Below are positions 27,274-36,508 of a stretch of 64,000 nt of DNA, one piece after another. The position numbers were made by a program, and so were the translations under genes. How positions within the stretch are numbered: the first letter of the stretch is position 1; each line of letters begins with the position of its first letter. The notes under the pieces are model-generated. The model ran no database searches, was not told the origin of the DNA, and was given only the letters and a program-made list of their open reading frames with translations. The stretch comes from Thermoactinospora rubra (GTDB lineage: Bacteria > Actinomycetota > Actinomycetes > Streptosporangiales > Streptosporangiaceae): contig NZ_MSZZ01000044.1 of assembly GCF_002093975.1 (NCBI RefSeq), positions 48,441 to 112,440 of the forward strand, given 5' to 3'.

Positions 27274-28731
27274 ATGGGTATGAAGGCTTTACCCCCATCC
27301 GCGCATCAACGTTTCGGTGTTCTCCGCGGGATCATCGTGGCCGGCGCCGTCGTCGCCGTCGGTGCGGCGCTGCTGGTTACGGCTCCCGCTGACGCCGCGG
27401 CGAGTACGCTGGCCGCGGCCGCCCAGCAGACTGGGCGGTACTTCGGCACAGCCATCTCCGCGAGCAGGCTGGGCGACTCGCAGTACACGACGATCGCGAA
27501 CCGCGAGTTCGACATGATCACCGCCGAGAACGAGATGAAGATCGACGCCACGGAACCCAACCGGGGGCAGTTCAACTTCAGCGCCGGCGACCGGATCTAC
27601 AACTGGGCCGTGCAGAACGGCAAGCGGGTACGCGGGCACACGCTCGCCTGGCACTCCCAGCAGCCGGGCTGGATGCAGGCGCTGTCCGGCAGCAGCCTCC
27701 GCCAGGCGATGATCGACCACATCAACGGCGTGATGGCGCACTACCGAGGCAAGATCTACGCCTGGGACGTCGTCAACGAGGCCTTCGCCGACGGCAACTC
27801 CGGCGCCCGGCGCGACTCCAATCTCCAGCGGACTGGCAACGACTGGATCGAGGTGGCCTTCCGTACGGCGCGGGCCGCCGACCCGTCCGCCAAGCTGTGC
27901 TACAACGACTACAACATCGACAACTGGACCTGGGCCAAGACGCAGGCCGTCTACAACATGGTCCGCGACTTCAAGCAGCGCGGCGTGCCGATCGACTGCG
28001 TCGGCCTGCAGTCGCACTTCAACAGCAACAGCCCCTACAACAGCAACTACCGCACGACCATCCAGAGCTTCGCGGCCCTCGGCGTCGACGTGCAGATCAC
28101 CGAGCTCGACATCCAGGGCGGATCGGCGACCACCTACGCCAACGTGGTCAACGACTGCCTGGCGGTGCCGCGGTGCACCGGCATCACCGTGTGGGGCGTC
28201 CGCGACACCGATTCGTGGCTGGGGGCGAGCGCCAGCGCGCTGCTGTTCGACGGGAACGGCAACAAGAAGCCCGCGTACACCGCCGTCCTGAACGCACTCA
28301 ACAACGCGAACCCCTCGCCCACGCCCACGCCCACGAACCCCGGTGGCGCGGGACAGATCCGGGGCGTGGCATCGGGACGGTGCGTGGACGTGCCGAACTC
28401 CAGCACCGCCGACGGCACGCAGGTCCAGCTGTGGGACTGCCACAGCGGCACCAACCAGCAGTGGTCCTACACCTCCGCACAGGAGATCCGCGTCTACGGC
28501 AACAAGTGCCTGGACGCCGGCGGCAGCGGCAACGGCGCCAGGGTGCAGATCTACTCCTGCTGGGGCGGCGACAACCAGAAGTGGCGCCTCAACTCGGACG
28601 GCTCCATCGTCGGAGTCCAGTCGGGTCTGTGCCTCGACGCCGTGAACAACGGCACCGGCAACGGGACCCAGCTCCAGATCTACTCCTGCTGGGGCGGCAA
28701 CAACCAGAAGTGGACCTGGAACCGGAGCTAG
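27274..28731 (+). CDS. Secreted GH10 endo-1,4-beta-xylanase with CBM13
   Basis: A 485-residue protein. The signal peptide ends about residue 44 (PADA|AAS). The GH10 barrel has the acid/base Glu169 in WDVVNEAF and the nucleophile Glu277 in ITELDI. A PTPTPT linker at about 349 leads to a CBM13 ricin domain (361-485, three repeats ending NNQKWTWNRS). Length and order match the classic Streptomyces XlnA-type enzyme. ATG at 27274 has GGAG upstream; ATG at 27280 is possible. First gene of a two-gene operon with an esterase, so it cuts the xylan backbone while the esterase removes acyl groups. Confidence 0.95.
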   Translation: MGMKALPPSAHQRFGVLRGIIVAGAVVAVGAALLVTAPADAAASTLAAAAQQTGRYFGTAISASRLGDSQYTTIANREFDMITAENEMKIDATEPNRGQFNFSAGDRIYNWAVQNGKRVRGHTLAWHSQQPGWMQALSGSSLRQAMIDHINGVMAHYRGKIYAWDVVNEAFADGNSGARRDSNLQRTGNDWIEVAFRTARAADPSAKLCYNDYNIDNWTWAKTQAVYNMVRDFKQRGVPIDCVGLQSHFNSNSPYNSNYRTTIQSFAALGVDVQITELDIQGGSATTYANVVNDCLAVPRCTGITVWGVRDTDSWLGASASALLFDGNGNKKPAYTAVLNALNNANPSPTPTPTNPGGAGQIRGVASGRCVDVPNSSTADGTQVQLWDCHSGTNQQWSYTSAQEIRVYGNKCLDAGGSGNGARVQIYSCWGGDNQKWRLNSDGSIVGVQSGLCLDAVNNGTGNGTQLQIYSCWGGNNQKWTWNRS

Positions 28732-28742
28732 GAGGCTGGATC

Positions 28743-30083
28743 ATGAGACGGCACCTGCGGGTGCCGATCGGGTCCGGGACGGTGATCGCCACAGTGGCCG
28801 TCGTGGTGATCACCGTCCTGGCCGGTCTCCTCGCCCTGGCGCCCAGGGCGAGGGCGGCGACGTTGACCCAGATCGGCGACTTCGGAGCCAACCCCGGCAA
28901 CATCCAGATGTACCTCTACGTACCTGACAACGCGGCCCCGCGTCCCGGGATCCTGGTGGCGATGCACGGCTGCAACGGCCGGGCGGTCGACTTCCACCGG
29001 CAGACCGAGTTCGCGTCCCTGGCCGACCGGTACGGCTTCGTCGTCATCTACCCCCAAGCCAACAAGAGCGCCAACGGCCTGTCGAACTGCTTCGACGTGT
29101 GGTCGAGCGAAGCGCTCCGGCACGGAGGCGGCAGCGACCCCGCCTCGATCGTGTCGATGGTGAACTACGTCGTACAGCGCCACAACGGTGACCCCGCGAG
29201 GGTGTTCGCCACCGGGTTCTCCTCCGGCGCGATGGAGACCGTCAACCTGCTCGCCACCTATCCCGACGTGTTCAAGGCGGGGGCGCCCTTCGCCGGCGTG
29301 CCCTTCGGCTGTCTCGGCCCGCCCGGATGCGGCGACCGGACTCCGCAGCAGTGGGGCGATCTGGTCCGCAACGCCTACCCGGGCTACACCGGTCCCCTGC
29401 CGCGGTTGATGACCTGGCACGGCACCGCGGACGACGTGCTGAACTTCAGCATGTTGCAGAAGCAGGTCGACCAGTGGACCAACGTGCACGGGGTGAGCCA
29501 GACGCCCACCTCGACCACCAGCCCGCAATCGGGCTGGACGCGGAGGGTCTACGGGTCCGGCCAGGTCGAGGCGTACACCATCAGCGGAGCCGGCCACAAC
29601 CTGCCGCACCCCGGTATGGCCGTCCACGCCATCCGGTTCTTCGGCCTCGACGGCACCAGCCCCACGCCCACCCCGAGCGTCACCCCGAGCGCCACTCCAG
29701 GCGGCAACGTCCAGATCAGGGGTGCCGCCTCCGGGCGCTGTGTGGACGTGCCGAACTCCAGCACCGCCGACGGCACGCAGGTCCAGCTCTGGGACTGCCA
29801 CGGCGGCACCAACCAGCGGTGGACACTCACCTCGTCGCAGGAGCTACGGGGTGTCGGCGGCAAGTGCCTCGACGCGGCCGGGACGGGCAACGGGGCCAGG
29901 ATCCAGATCTACTCCTGCTGGGGTGGCGCCAACCAGAAGTGGCGCGTCACCTCTGACGGGACGATCGTCGGCGTGCAGTCGGGGCTGTGCTTGGACGCCA
30001 CCGGAACGGGCAACGGCACCCGTCTCCAGCTCTACTCGTGCTGGGGCGGAGCCAACCAGCGGTGGACCCTGAACGCCGCCTGA
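28743..30083 (+). CDS. Secreted CE1-type acetylxylan/feruloyl esterase with CBM13
   Basis: A 446-residue protein. It has a signal peptide of about 38 residues (APRARA|A), then a PHB depolymerase-like esterase domain with the nucleophile Ser160 in GFSSGAM, an Asp in TWHGTADDVLNF and a His in SGAGHNLPHP. A PTPTPSVTPSATPGG linker precedes the ricin domain (about 322-446). GGAGG overlaps the xylanase stop region, so translation is coupled after an 11-base gap. The ricin module is close to that of the xylanase, including a run of about 45 identical bases. Confidence 0.92.
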   Translation: MRRHLRVPIGSGTVIATVAVVVITVLAGLLALAPRARAATLTQIGDFGANPGNIQMYLYVPDNAAPRPGILVAMHGCNGRAVDFHRQTEFASLADRYGFVVIYPQANKSANGLSNCFDVWSSEALRHGGGSDPASIVSMVNYVVQRHNGDPARVFATGFSSGAMETVNLLATYPDVFKAGAPFAGVPFGCLGPPGCGDRTPQQWGDLVRNAYPGYTGPLPRLMTWHGTADDVLNFSMLQKQVDQWTNVHGVSQTPTSTTSPQSGWTRRVYGSGQVEAYTISGAGHNLPHPGMAVHAIRFFGLDGTSPTPTPSVTPSATPGGNVQIRGAASGRCVDVPNSSTADGTQVQLWDCHGGTNQRWTLTSSQELRGVGGKCLDAAGTGNGARIQIYSCWGGANQKWRVTSDGTIVGVQSGLCLDATGTGNGTRLQLYSCWGGANQRWTLNAA

Positions 30084-30090
30084 TGCATTC

Positions 30091-30129
30091 CCTGGTTTGG
30101 GCGGTCTCTAGGCGATCGCCCAAACCAGG
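30091..30129. terminator. Bidirectional hairpin terminator
   Basis: Perfect 13-bp stem (CCTGGTTTGGGCG and its complement) with a 13-base loop, between the convergent esterase and GH27 genes. Confidence 0.8.
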
Positions 30130-30227
30130 TATCGGGCGCGCCGCCTCGATCCCGTGGGCTGTCGACGTTGACGGCTTCGGCGGCGCTGAATCTCAGGACC
30201 AGTCTGCGCGCTTTCCCGAGAAAACGA

Positions 30228-31847
30228 TCAGACGCGCGTCCACCGTTGGTTGGCGGCGCCGTTGCACGTCCAGATCTGGAGGGAGACGCCGTTGGCCGTG
30301 GAGTGGCTGGGGACGTCCAGGCACTTGTTCGCGCCGAGGGCGGTGATGCTTCCATCGGTGTTGAAGCGCCACTTCTGGTTGTTCTGGCCGTTGCAGTCCC
30401 AAATGATCACGCTGGTTCCGTCGGCGGTGCCGTTGTTGTTCACGTCGAGGCACTTGCTTCCGTAGACCCGCAGTTCACCGGCCGCCGTGGAGGTCCACTG
30501 CTGGTTGGTGCCACTGTGGCAGTCCCAGATCACCACCCGGGTTCCGTTGGCCTGGGAAGCTCCGGAGACGTCGAGGCATCTTCCCGACCCCACGCCCTGG
30601 ATCCGGGACGCGGGATTGGGCGTTCCGCCGCTCACCCGGTACACGACGGTGCCATGGGACGGCACGCTCGCCGAGATGGTCCCGGTGGTCGAGGTGACGG
30701 CGTTCGTCCAGGCCTCACGCAGGGTGAAGGAGCTGCCGGACAGGCCGATCGCCGAGGCGGTGGTGCTGATCGTCGTCGTGCTGCCGCCCTGGTTGAACAG
30801 CGCGACCGCGACGTCGCCGTTGCTCAGCCGTTTGGCCAGGATGCGGCGGGTGCCGTCGTTGCTGATCTGGGTCGCTTGGAGGCCGAGCGGGTCCTGGTTG
30901 ATGGCGATCAGGTTCTGGTTCTTCATGATCGCGGCGGTCGCGGCGTCCATGTTCCGCATGTCGTTGCCCGCGATCAGCGGTGCGGCCATGATGGCCCACA
31001 GGGCGAAGTGGCTGCGCATCTCGGTGTCGGTCATGCCGCCCCGGCCGACCACCATCATGTCGGGGTCGTTGAACTGCCCCAGCCTGGCGTAGCCTGCCAG
31101 GGGCACGTTGACGTTGACGATGTTCTGGATGCCCATCGGGTAACCGTTGGTCTGGCCGGAGTCCCAGACGTTGGTGATGTCCTCGGTCGTGCGCCAGATG
31201 TTGGCCACGTCACCCCAGTTCCGCTGCGGGCCGGTCTTCTCGTGGATGCTGTTGGGGTTGATGCTGTAGAGGATCGGCCGGCCGGTGGCCGCCAGGGCGT
31301 CGCGCATCTTCGCGAAGGTACGGACCTGGTCGTCGATGGTGCCGGTGGGTGAGCACCAGTCGTACTTGAGATAGTCGACGCCCCAGGCGGCGAACTGCCG
31401 GGCGTCCTGGACCTCGTGGTTGAGACTGCCGGTCGCGCCCGGGTAGGCACCGAAGTACTGGGCGCAGGTCCGGTCCAGGGGCGCCTGGTAGAGACCGAAC
31501 TTCAGGCCCCTGGCGTGCAGGTAGTCGCCGAGCGCCTTCATGCCGCTCGGGAATCGCGACGGGTTGGCCTGCAGGTTGCCGGCCGAGTCGCGGGTGGGGT
31601 TGAACCAGCAGTCGTCGACGACGACGTACTGGTATCCGAGGTCGCGCATGCCGGAGCTGACGAGCGCGTCGGCAGTCTGCCGGATCAGCGTCTCGTTGAT
31701 GTTGCAGCCGAAGGTGTTCCAGGTGTTCCACCCCATCGGCGGGGTGCGGCCCACGCCGTTGTCCAGCGCTTGGGCTTGGGTGGCGGGGGTGAGCGCCATG
31801 GTCAGGGCCACCATGGTCAGCAGCGCTCGGGTTCGTTTCCTGCTCAT
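30228..31847 (-). CDS. Secreted GH27 alpha-galactosidase with ricin domain
   Basis: A 539-residue protein with a signal peptide ending near residue 28 (TQAQA|LD). The GH27 barrel shows PPMGWNTWNTFGC, DDCW (78-81), the nucleophile Asp163 in YLKYDWCS and an acid/base Asp223 in RTTEDITNVWDS. A beta-sandwich follows, then a three-repeat ricin domain from about 411. Keeping DDCW favours alpha-galactosidase over the related beta-L-arabinopyranosidases. It would remove galactose side groups from hemicellulose. A GGAGCGATCTCC leader precedes ATG and is part of a tandem repeat. Confidence 0.92.
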   Translation of the reverse strand: MSRKRTRALLTMVALTMALTPATQAQALDNGVGRTPPMGWNTWNTFGCNINETLIRQTADALVSSGMRDLGYQYVVVDDCWFNPTRDSAGNLQANPSRFPSGMKALGDYLHARGLKFGLYQAPLDRTCAQYFGAYPGATGSLNHEVQDARQFAAWGVDYLKYDWCSPTGTIDDQVRTFAKMRDALAATGRPILYSINPNSIHEKTGPQRNWGDVANIWRTTEDITNVWDSGQTNGYPMGIQNIVNVNVPLAGYARLGQFNDPDMMVVGRGGMTDTEMRSHFALWAIMAAPLIAGNDMRNMDAATAAIMKNQNLIAINQDPLGLQATQISNDGTRRILAKRLSNGDVAVALFNQGGSTTTISTTASAIGLSGSSFTLREAWTNAVTSTTGTISASVPSHGTVVYRVSGGTPNPASRIQGVGSGRCLDVSGASQANGTRVVIWDCHSGTNQQWTSTAAGELRVYGSKCLDVNNNGTADGTSVIIWDCNGQNNQKWRFNTDGSITALGANKCLDVPSHSTANGVSLQIWTCNGAANQRWTRV

Positions 31848-31931
31848 GGAGATCGCTCCTCGGCGAACGGAGATCGCTTCTCAGCGAATGGAGATCGCCC
31901 CTCGGCGAACGGAGATCGCTTCTCAGCGGGT
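31848..31931 (-). repeat. Four 21-bp tandem repeats directly before the GH27 start codon
   Basis: Units begin at 31848, 31869, 31890 and 31911, each GGAGATCGC followed by CTC or TTC variants; units 1/3 and 2/4 are more alike, so the order may reflect a doubled 42-bp block. On the coding strand each unit carries an RBS-like GAGGAG/GAGAAG. Confidence 0.9.
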
Positions 31932-31939
31932 CGGAGGCG

Positions 31940-31970
31940 CGGCGGGCTCGGCCGTACACCGAGCCCGCCG
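31940..31970 (-). terminator. Hairpin after the GH62 gene
   Basis: Perfect 12-bp stem (CGGCGGGCTCGG) with a 7-base loop, five bases past the GH62 stop and ahead of the GH27 leader repeats. It would separate or attenuate transcription between the two genes. Confidence 0.65.
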
Positions 31971-31975
31971 TACCA

Positions 31976-33418
31976 TCACCGCTGCAGTGTCAGCAGGCCC
32001 GGCCGGTACGGCCACAGGCCGTAGTCGCCGCCGGAGTTGGGGTCGCGTCCCTGGTAGAGCAGCTGCAGGTTGCAGGGGTCGACGGTCATGGTCTGATCGG
32101 CGCTGGTCCGGATCAGCTCGCCGTGGCTGATGTCGTTGGTCCAGGTGGCGCCGCTGTTGGCCTTGCCGGCGAAGGGGTTGCTCTCGGTGGCGGCCTGGGG
32201 TGTCCAGGTGCCGTTCAGGCTGGTGGCGGTGAACGAGCGGAAGTAGCGGCCCTGCGAGCCGATCGCCTCGACGATCATGAGATACCGGTTCTGGCCCTGG
32301 AGCTTGTAGACCTGGACGGCTTCGAACAGGTTGTTCGTCGTGTCACTCATGATCACGGTCGAGGTGCTGCCGAAGCTGCCCGGGAAGTTCCCGATGGGCA
32401 TGCTGGCCCGGTAGATCTTGCCGTTGTCCCCGGCGAAGAACAGGTACATGGTCGTGCTGTCACCGATGAGCGTCTGGTCGATGGGCCCTGTGTTGGAGCC
32501 CGAGATGCTTCCGGAGAAGAGCACCTGCTCCGCTGACCAGCCATTGGGGTTGGCGGGGTCGCTGGAGGTCCGGTAGGAGAAGGCCGTCCTGCCCCACTGG
32601 TAGGCCAGCACCCAGATGTTCTTGGGGGCGAAGTAGAGGAGCGTGGGTGCGACAGTGGCGGACGACATCGCGTTCTGGCTGGCCGAGGCCATTTCCGACC
32701 AGTTGGTGAAGGGGCTGAAGTTCATCGACCCCCACCTCGTCCCCGTGTCGTGCGTCGTGGCGTAGACCAGGTGCCTGCCGTTGTAGGGGGCGACGGTGAA
32801 GTCCTTGAGCGAGACCCATCCCGGCTTGGGCTGCGCCAGCGGGCCGGTCGAGGTCCAGCGGTACGTCGACGGGAGATCGCAGCCTGGGTTGCCGCCGCCG
32901 ACCTTGACGAGCTGCCACTGCTGGTTGGCGCCGCCCCAGTCGTCGTACTGCACGATCTTCGCGCCGTCGGCGGTGGAGGCGCCCTGGACCTCCAGGGCTT
33001 TGGCGCTGTGGCGGCTGATCAGCCGGACGAAGCCATCCGCCGAGTCGGCCGGCCGCCACTGCTGGTTGGCGCCGTTGTGATCGGCCCACTGCACGATGGC
33101 GGCGCCGTTGGCGGTGGACCAGTTGTAGACGTCCAGCACCTTGCCGGAGTGGCGGGACTTGATGCGGTAGTAACCGCCGCCGGAGTCGACGAACTGCCAC
33201 TGCTGCTGGTTGCCGTTGTTGCGCGTCCACTGGGGGATCCGCCCGCCGTCGGCGGGCGACAGGTTGTAGACGTCCAGGGCTTTGCCGCTGTTGCGGTTGA
33301 CCAGCACGTACCAGGCGTTGGTGTCGACGGTCGCCGCGTTCGCCGGTTGGGTGGCCACGAACAGGCTCACCAGCAGCGCGGCCACCGTCGCGAGGACGGT
33401 CAGGGGTTTGGTTCTCAC
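31976..33418 (-). CDS. Secreted GH62 alpha-L-arabinofuranosidase with N-terminal CBM13
   Basis: A 480-residue protein. The signal peptide ends about residue 28 (PANA|A). CBM13 covers about 31-178 with three repeats (SGKALDVYN, SGKVLDVYN, SAKALEVQG). The GH62 five-bladed domain starts at STYRWTSTG and keeps the base Asp in VSLKDFTVAP and the acid Glu in SHGELIRT. GH62 enzymes remove arabinose from arabinoxylan. It starts 16 bases after the GH43 stop, so the two share a transcript. Its CBM13 DNA is about 97% identical to that of the upstream gene. Confidence 0.94.
   Translation of the reverse strand: MRTKPLTVLATVAALLVSLFVATQPANAATVDTNAWYVLVNRNSGKALDVYNLSPADGGRIPQWTRNNGNQQQWQFVDSGGGYYRIKSRHSGKVLDVYNWSTANGAAIVQWADHNGANQQWRPADSADGFVRLISRHSAKALEVQGASTADGAKIVQYDDWGGANQQWQLVKVGGGNPGCDLPSTYRWTSTGPLAQPKPGWVSLKDFTVAPYNGRHLVYATTHDTGTRWGSMNFSPFTNWSEMASASQNAMSSATVAPTLLYFAPKNIWVLAYQWGRTAFSYRTSSDPANPNGWSAEQVLFSGSISGSNTGPIDQTLIGDSTTMYLFFAGDNGKIYRASMPIGNFPGSFGSTSTVIMSDTTNNLFEAVQVYKLQGQNRYLMIVEAIGSQGRYFRSFTATSLNGTWTPQAATESNPFAGKANSGATWTNDISHGELIRTSADQTMTVDPCNLQLLYQGRDPNSGGDYGLWPYRPGLLTLQR
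32891..33338 (-). repeat. 448-bp duplicated CBM13 DNA, copy 1 (GH62)
   Basis: Direct repeat of 34941-35388 with about 11 differences by eye, covering the CBM13 module from the linker to just after the signal peptide. Confidence 0.88.
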
Positions 33419-33434
33419 TTCGTCTCCGATTCCA

Positions 33435-35489
33435 TCAGGGGGTGGTGAGGTCGAAGCGGCGCACGGTCACCGCGCCGCCAAGAGCCTGGGTGGCGTAGTT
33501 GAAGATGCCGAAGCGGTAGCCCATGAAGAACTGCCAGGCGTTGTTCAACGTGAAGGCCGGGCCGAGGCTGACGAAGTTCGTGCCGTCGGTGCTGTAGGAG
33601 AAGCGGGCCTGCCTGCCCGAACCCGGCCGGATGTCGGCGTTGACCCTGAGCCAGATCCGGCCGCCGGAGATGCTCGCGCTCGCCGCCTCCGTGCCGGTGC
33701 CGGTGGTCTGCCACGAACTGTTCATGGTCAGCCCGTTGGTCATCACGACCCGGTACGCGCCGTTGTCGCGTCTGACGCCGATCCAGGCCGACTGGTCACG
33801 CAGCATCGCCAGCCCGGCGCGGTCGCCGTCGGCCATCTGGGAGTAGTCCAGCTCGATCGTCGCCGTCGACGACGGGCCCTGGATGCGGTGCGTCAAGGTG
33901 TTCCGGGCGTTGTAGAGGTCGCCCGTGACCGTGGCGGTCTGCAGGCGCAGGCCGTTGCCGGTGGAAAAGCGGCTGGTGTCGGGGTTGTGGTTCCACTCCC
34001 AGCGGTGGCCGAGGGTGGGTGAGGTGAAGGTGTCGGGCCCGATCATGGGCGCCACGGTCCGGCTGGTCTGGATGTTCGGCTTCGGGTAGTTCACGCCCCA
34101 GCCGCCGTTGACCGTCTGCACGGCCGGCCAATCGTTCGTCCACGTGATCGGCGCGAGGGCCGGGACCCGGCCGCCGGGGTAGGCGTCGACGAAGGACATG
34201 TAGTACCAGTCACCGGCCTGGGTCTGCACGAGCCCGCCCTGGTGCGGGACACCGCCGCCGGGAATGGGACCGGGCATGTCGAGCAGCACCTGGCGCATCT
34301 CGTACGGGCCCCACGGTGAGGTGGACCGGAGCACGTACTGGCCGTTGGCCGGGCGGGTGAGCCAGATGTAGTAGTAGCCGCCCCGCTTGTAGAACCGGGC
34401 GCCCTCCAGCGTGCCGACGCTCGAAGGGGTCTGGAAGACCTGCTGGGCGCGGACCTGGCTGAGGCCGTCCGAGGAGAGCTGGGCGACGCTGATCGTGCCG
34501 TTGCCGTAGGCGACGTACATGGTGTCGTTGGTGTCGATCAGCAGGCCGGCGTCGTAGTAGCAGTTGTTGATCTGCGACCGCTTGGTCCAGGTGCCGTCGA
34601 CGGCGGAGGCGGTGTAGACGTAGGTGCGGTTGAACTCGACGCAGCCGATCCAGTAGTAGGTGCTGTTGCTGGGCCGGTAGTTCAGGGTCGAGGCCCAGAT
34701 GCCCTTCACGTACGCCCGGCCGCCGTTCAGATCGTAGGCGCCCGAGCCGAAGTCGAGCCTCGGGACCGAGTGGCCGGCGTATTCCCAGTCGACCAGGTTG
34801 TAGGAACGCAGGATCGGCGCGCCGGGCGAGTAGTGCATCGTCGAGGCCGAGTAATAGTAGGCGTCGCCGACCCGGATGATGTCACCGTCGGCGAAGTCCT
34901 GCCAGACGACCGGGTTGGTGAAGTCGCCGCCCGGGTTCGGGCCGCCGCCGACCTTGACGAGCTGCCACTGCTGGTTGGCGCCGCCCCAGTCGTCGTACTG
35001 CACGATGTTCGCGCCGGCGGCGGTCGAGGCGCCCTGGACCTCCAGGGCCTTGGCGCTGTGGCGGCTGATCAGCCGGACGAAGCCATCCGCCGAGTCGGCC
35101 AGCCGCCACTGCTGGTTGGCGCCGTTGTGATCGGCCCACTGCACGATGGCGGCGCCATTGGCGGTGGAGAAGTTGTAGACGTCCAGCACCTTGCCGGAGT
35201 GGCGGGACTTGATGCGGTAGTAGCCGCCGCCGGAGTCGACGAACTGCCACTGCTGCTGGTTGCCGTTGTTGCGCGTCCACTGGGTGATCCGCCCGCCGTC
35301 GGCGGTCGACAGGTTGTAGACGTCCAGGGCTTTGCCGCTGTTGCGGTTGACCAGCACGTACCAGGCGTTGGTGTCGACGGTCGCCGCGCCGGCGGGCTGG
35401 GCGCTGAGGAGCGTGGCCACGAGCAGCAAGGATGAGAGGACGGCGAGCACACGTCTCAGGTGGACCGGGGGCTGGTGGCGTAACCACAT
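33435..35489 (-). CDS. Secreted CBM13-GH43 arabinofuranosidase/xylosidase with C-terminal beta-sandwich
   Basis: A 684-residue protein. The signal peptide is about 36 residues (PAGA|A) and CBM13 covers about 37-185. The GH43 domain shows the base Asp in DFADGDIIRVGDAYYY, an Asp in YDAGLLIDTND and the acid Glu in TLEGARFYKRGG. From about 490 a concanavalin-like sandwich closes the active site, as in GH43 beta-xylosidases. First gene of the GH43-GH62 operon, with a LacI-type operator about 90 bases upstream. The exact specificity (xylosidase or arabinofuranosidase) cannot be read. Confidence 0.9.
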   Translation of the reverse strand: MWLRHQPPVHLRRVLAVLSSLLLVATLLSAQPAGAATVDTNAWYVLVNRNSGKALDVYNLSTADGGRITQWTRNNGNQQQWQFVDSGGGYYRIKSRHSGKVLDVYNFSTANGAAIVQWADHNGANQQWRLADSADGFVRLISRHSAKALEVQGASTAAGANIVQYDDWGGANQQWQLVKVGGGPNPGGDFTNPVVWQDFADGDIIRVGDAYYYSASTMHYSPGAPILRSYNLVDWEYAGHSVPRLDFGSGAYDLNGGRAYVKGIWASTLNYRPSNSTYYWIGCVEFNRTYVYTASAVDGTWTKRSQINNCYYDAGLLIDTNDTMYVAYGNGTISVAQLSSDGLSQVRAQQVFQTPSSVGTLEGARFYKRGGYYYIWLTRPANGQYVLRSTSPWGPYEMRQVLLDMPGPIPGGGVPHQGGLVQTQAGDWYYMSFVDAYPGGRVPALAPITWTNDWPAVQTVNGGWGVNYPKPNIQTSRTVAPMIGPDTFTSPTLGHRWEWNHNPDTSRFSTGNGLRLQTATVTGDLYNARNTLTHRIQGPSSTATIELDYSQMADGDRAGLAMLRDQSAWIGVRRDNGAYRVVMTNGLTMNSSWQTTGTGTEAASASISGGRIWLRVNADIRPGSGRQARFSYSTDGTNFVSLGPAFTLNNAWQFFMGYRFGIFNYATQALGGAVTVRRFDLTTP
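34941..35388 (-). repeat. 448-bp duplicated CBM13 DNA, copy 2 (GH43)
   Basis: Near-identical partner of 32891-33338, same orientation, about 2 kb away. Confidence 0.88.
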
Positions 35490-35579
35490 CAGAAGAGCTC
35501 CTCAGGGGCGGGGGGTGAGATGACCGGTCCTGGCCGCCACGGCCGGCTACCGGCTTTCACGTGGCCGGGGCGCCAGGAT

Positions 35580-35593
35580 TGTTAGCGATAACA
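35580..35593. promoter_or_regulatory. LacI-type operator TGTTAGCGATAACA
   Basis: A 14-bp palindrome centred on CG, ahead of the CBM13-GH43/GH62 operon. The same pattern recurs at 36509 ahead of the decayed AbfB-domain gene. Confidence 0.6.
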
Positions 35594-35599
35594 TCACCT

Positions 35600-36250
35600 T
35601 CACGACGCATCCCGGAAGGTCGGCGCCGCTGCGGATGCGCTCATCGGGTCGATCCGCACCACGTAGCCCCGGGCGCGGCAGGGGCAGATCGGGTAGGCGG
35701 ACGACGGCGACGACCACCCGCTGCCAGCGGCCCCGGCACCCGGTAGCGGGTCGTGTCGGCCCGGATCCTCGGGGAGCCGTCGTCGGCATCCAGACGGATC
35801 GCGCCGATGTGATGCCGCAGGAGGCTTCCCGGCACGTTCACCGACTCGAGGGACACCCCGGTCGACTCGGCGAGGCCGGGCAGCATGCGACACGACCGGC
35901 TGTGATGGGGGGTCGAACGAGGAGGAGCGGACGCGCCCGGCGCGATCGGCGTGCCGGACGCAGGAGTCAGGAGAGTTGGACGACTTCGGCCGCACCCGGT
36001 TCGGCAGCCCCCATCGGGAGACCAGGGCGTCGCGCCCGGCGTCGCCCATTCCGGCGATCGGGCAGTGCTTGGCGTTCAGCGGTGCACCGATGTCCGCCGC
36101 CGGCCACGGGTCGAAGTCGCTGTTGACCGGGCCGAACGAGCCACCCCGCAACCGCAGGCCGTCCTCGATGGCCGGCACGAGGCCGGCGGCTGCGGCGCCC
36201 GCAACGGTCAGCGCTCCTCCGCCGATTCTCGGCTCGATGATCGGGATCAT
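35600..36250 (-). pseudogene. Decayed secreted-glycosidase-like gene ending in an AbfB (CBM42) domain
   Basis: Reading on the minus strand from ATG at 36250, one frame gives LRGGSFGPVNSDFDPWPAA and a HCPIAGMGD stretch. Near 35890 sense passes to a second frame (LPGLAESTGVSLESVNVPGS, then LRHHIGAIRLDADDGS), and near 35710 it passes back (YVVRIDPMSASAAAPTF). The last two pieces form one AbfB/CBM42 arabinose-binding fold as in arabinofuranosidases. At least two frameshifts are needed, and upstream homology is lost. It lies between two LacI-type operators and next to working arabinose-releasing genes. Confidence 0.65.
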
Positions 36251-36508
36251 GCTTTTCCTTGGAGGTGCGCTGGCAGGCGAGTTCGTCCGGACCGGCAGGC
36301 CCCGGCCGCCAGGGCATGATGCAGGTTGCGAACTGATCGTGAGGCTCATGTCGTGGCCGTCGCGGAGCATCTCGAACGCGACGTCAGGAGTGGCCTCGCG
36401 AGGATGGCCGGTCACCGGCGATGGGCGAGCGGGCTCTGTACGCAGCCGGCGTACGAGATGGAGGGGCATCCAACACTCCTTGGTCAGGTCTCAAGGGCGA
36501 CGGACCGT

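Noticed and set aside
30091..30129. Hairpin considered as an attachment site or mobile-element end
   Set aside because: No transposase or second copy nearby; it fits a terminator between convergent genes.
31848..31931. Four regular repeats considered as a CRISPR array
   Set aside because: Units are directly adjacent with no spacers and there are no cas genes; they are a tandem repeat in a leader.
35600..36469. A 289-codon minus-strand frame taken as an intact gene
   Set aside because: The AbfB motifs lie partly in another frame and the first 70 codons lack homology or a signal peptide, so a decayed gene explains it better.
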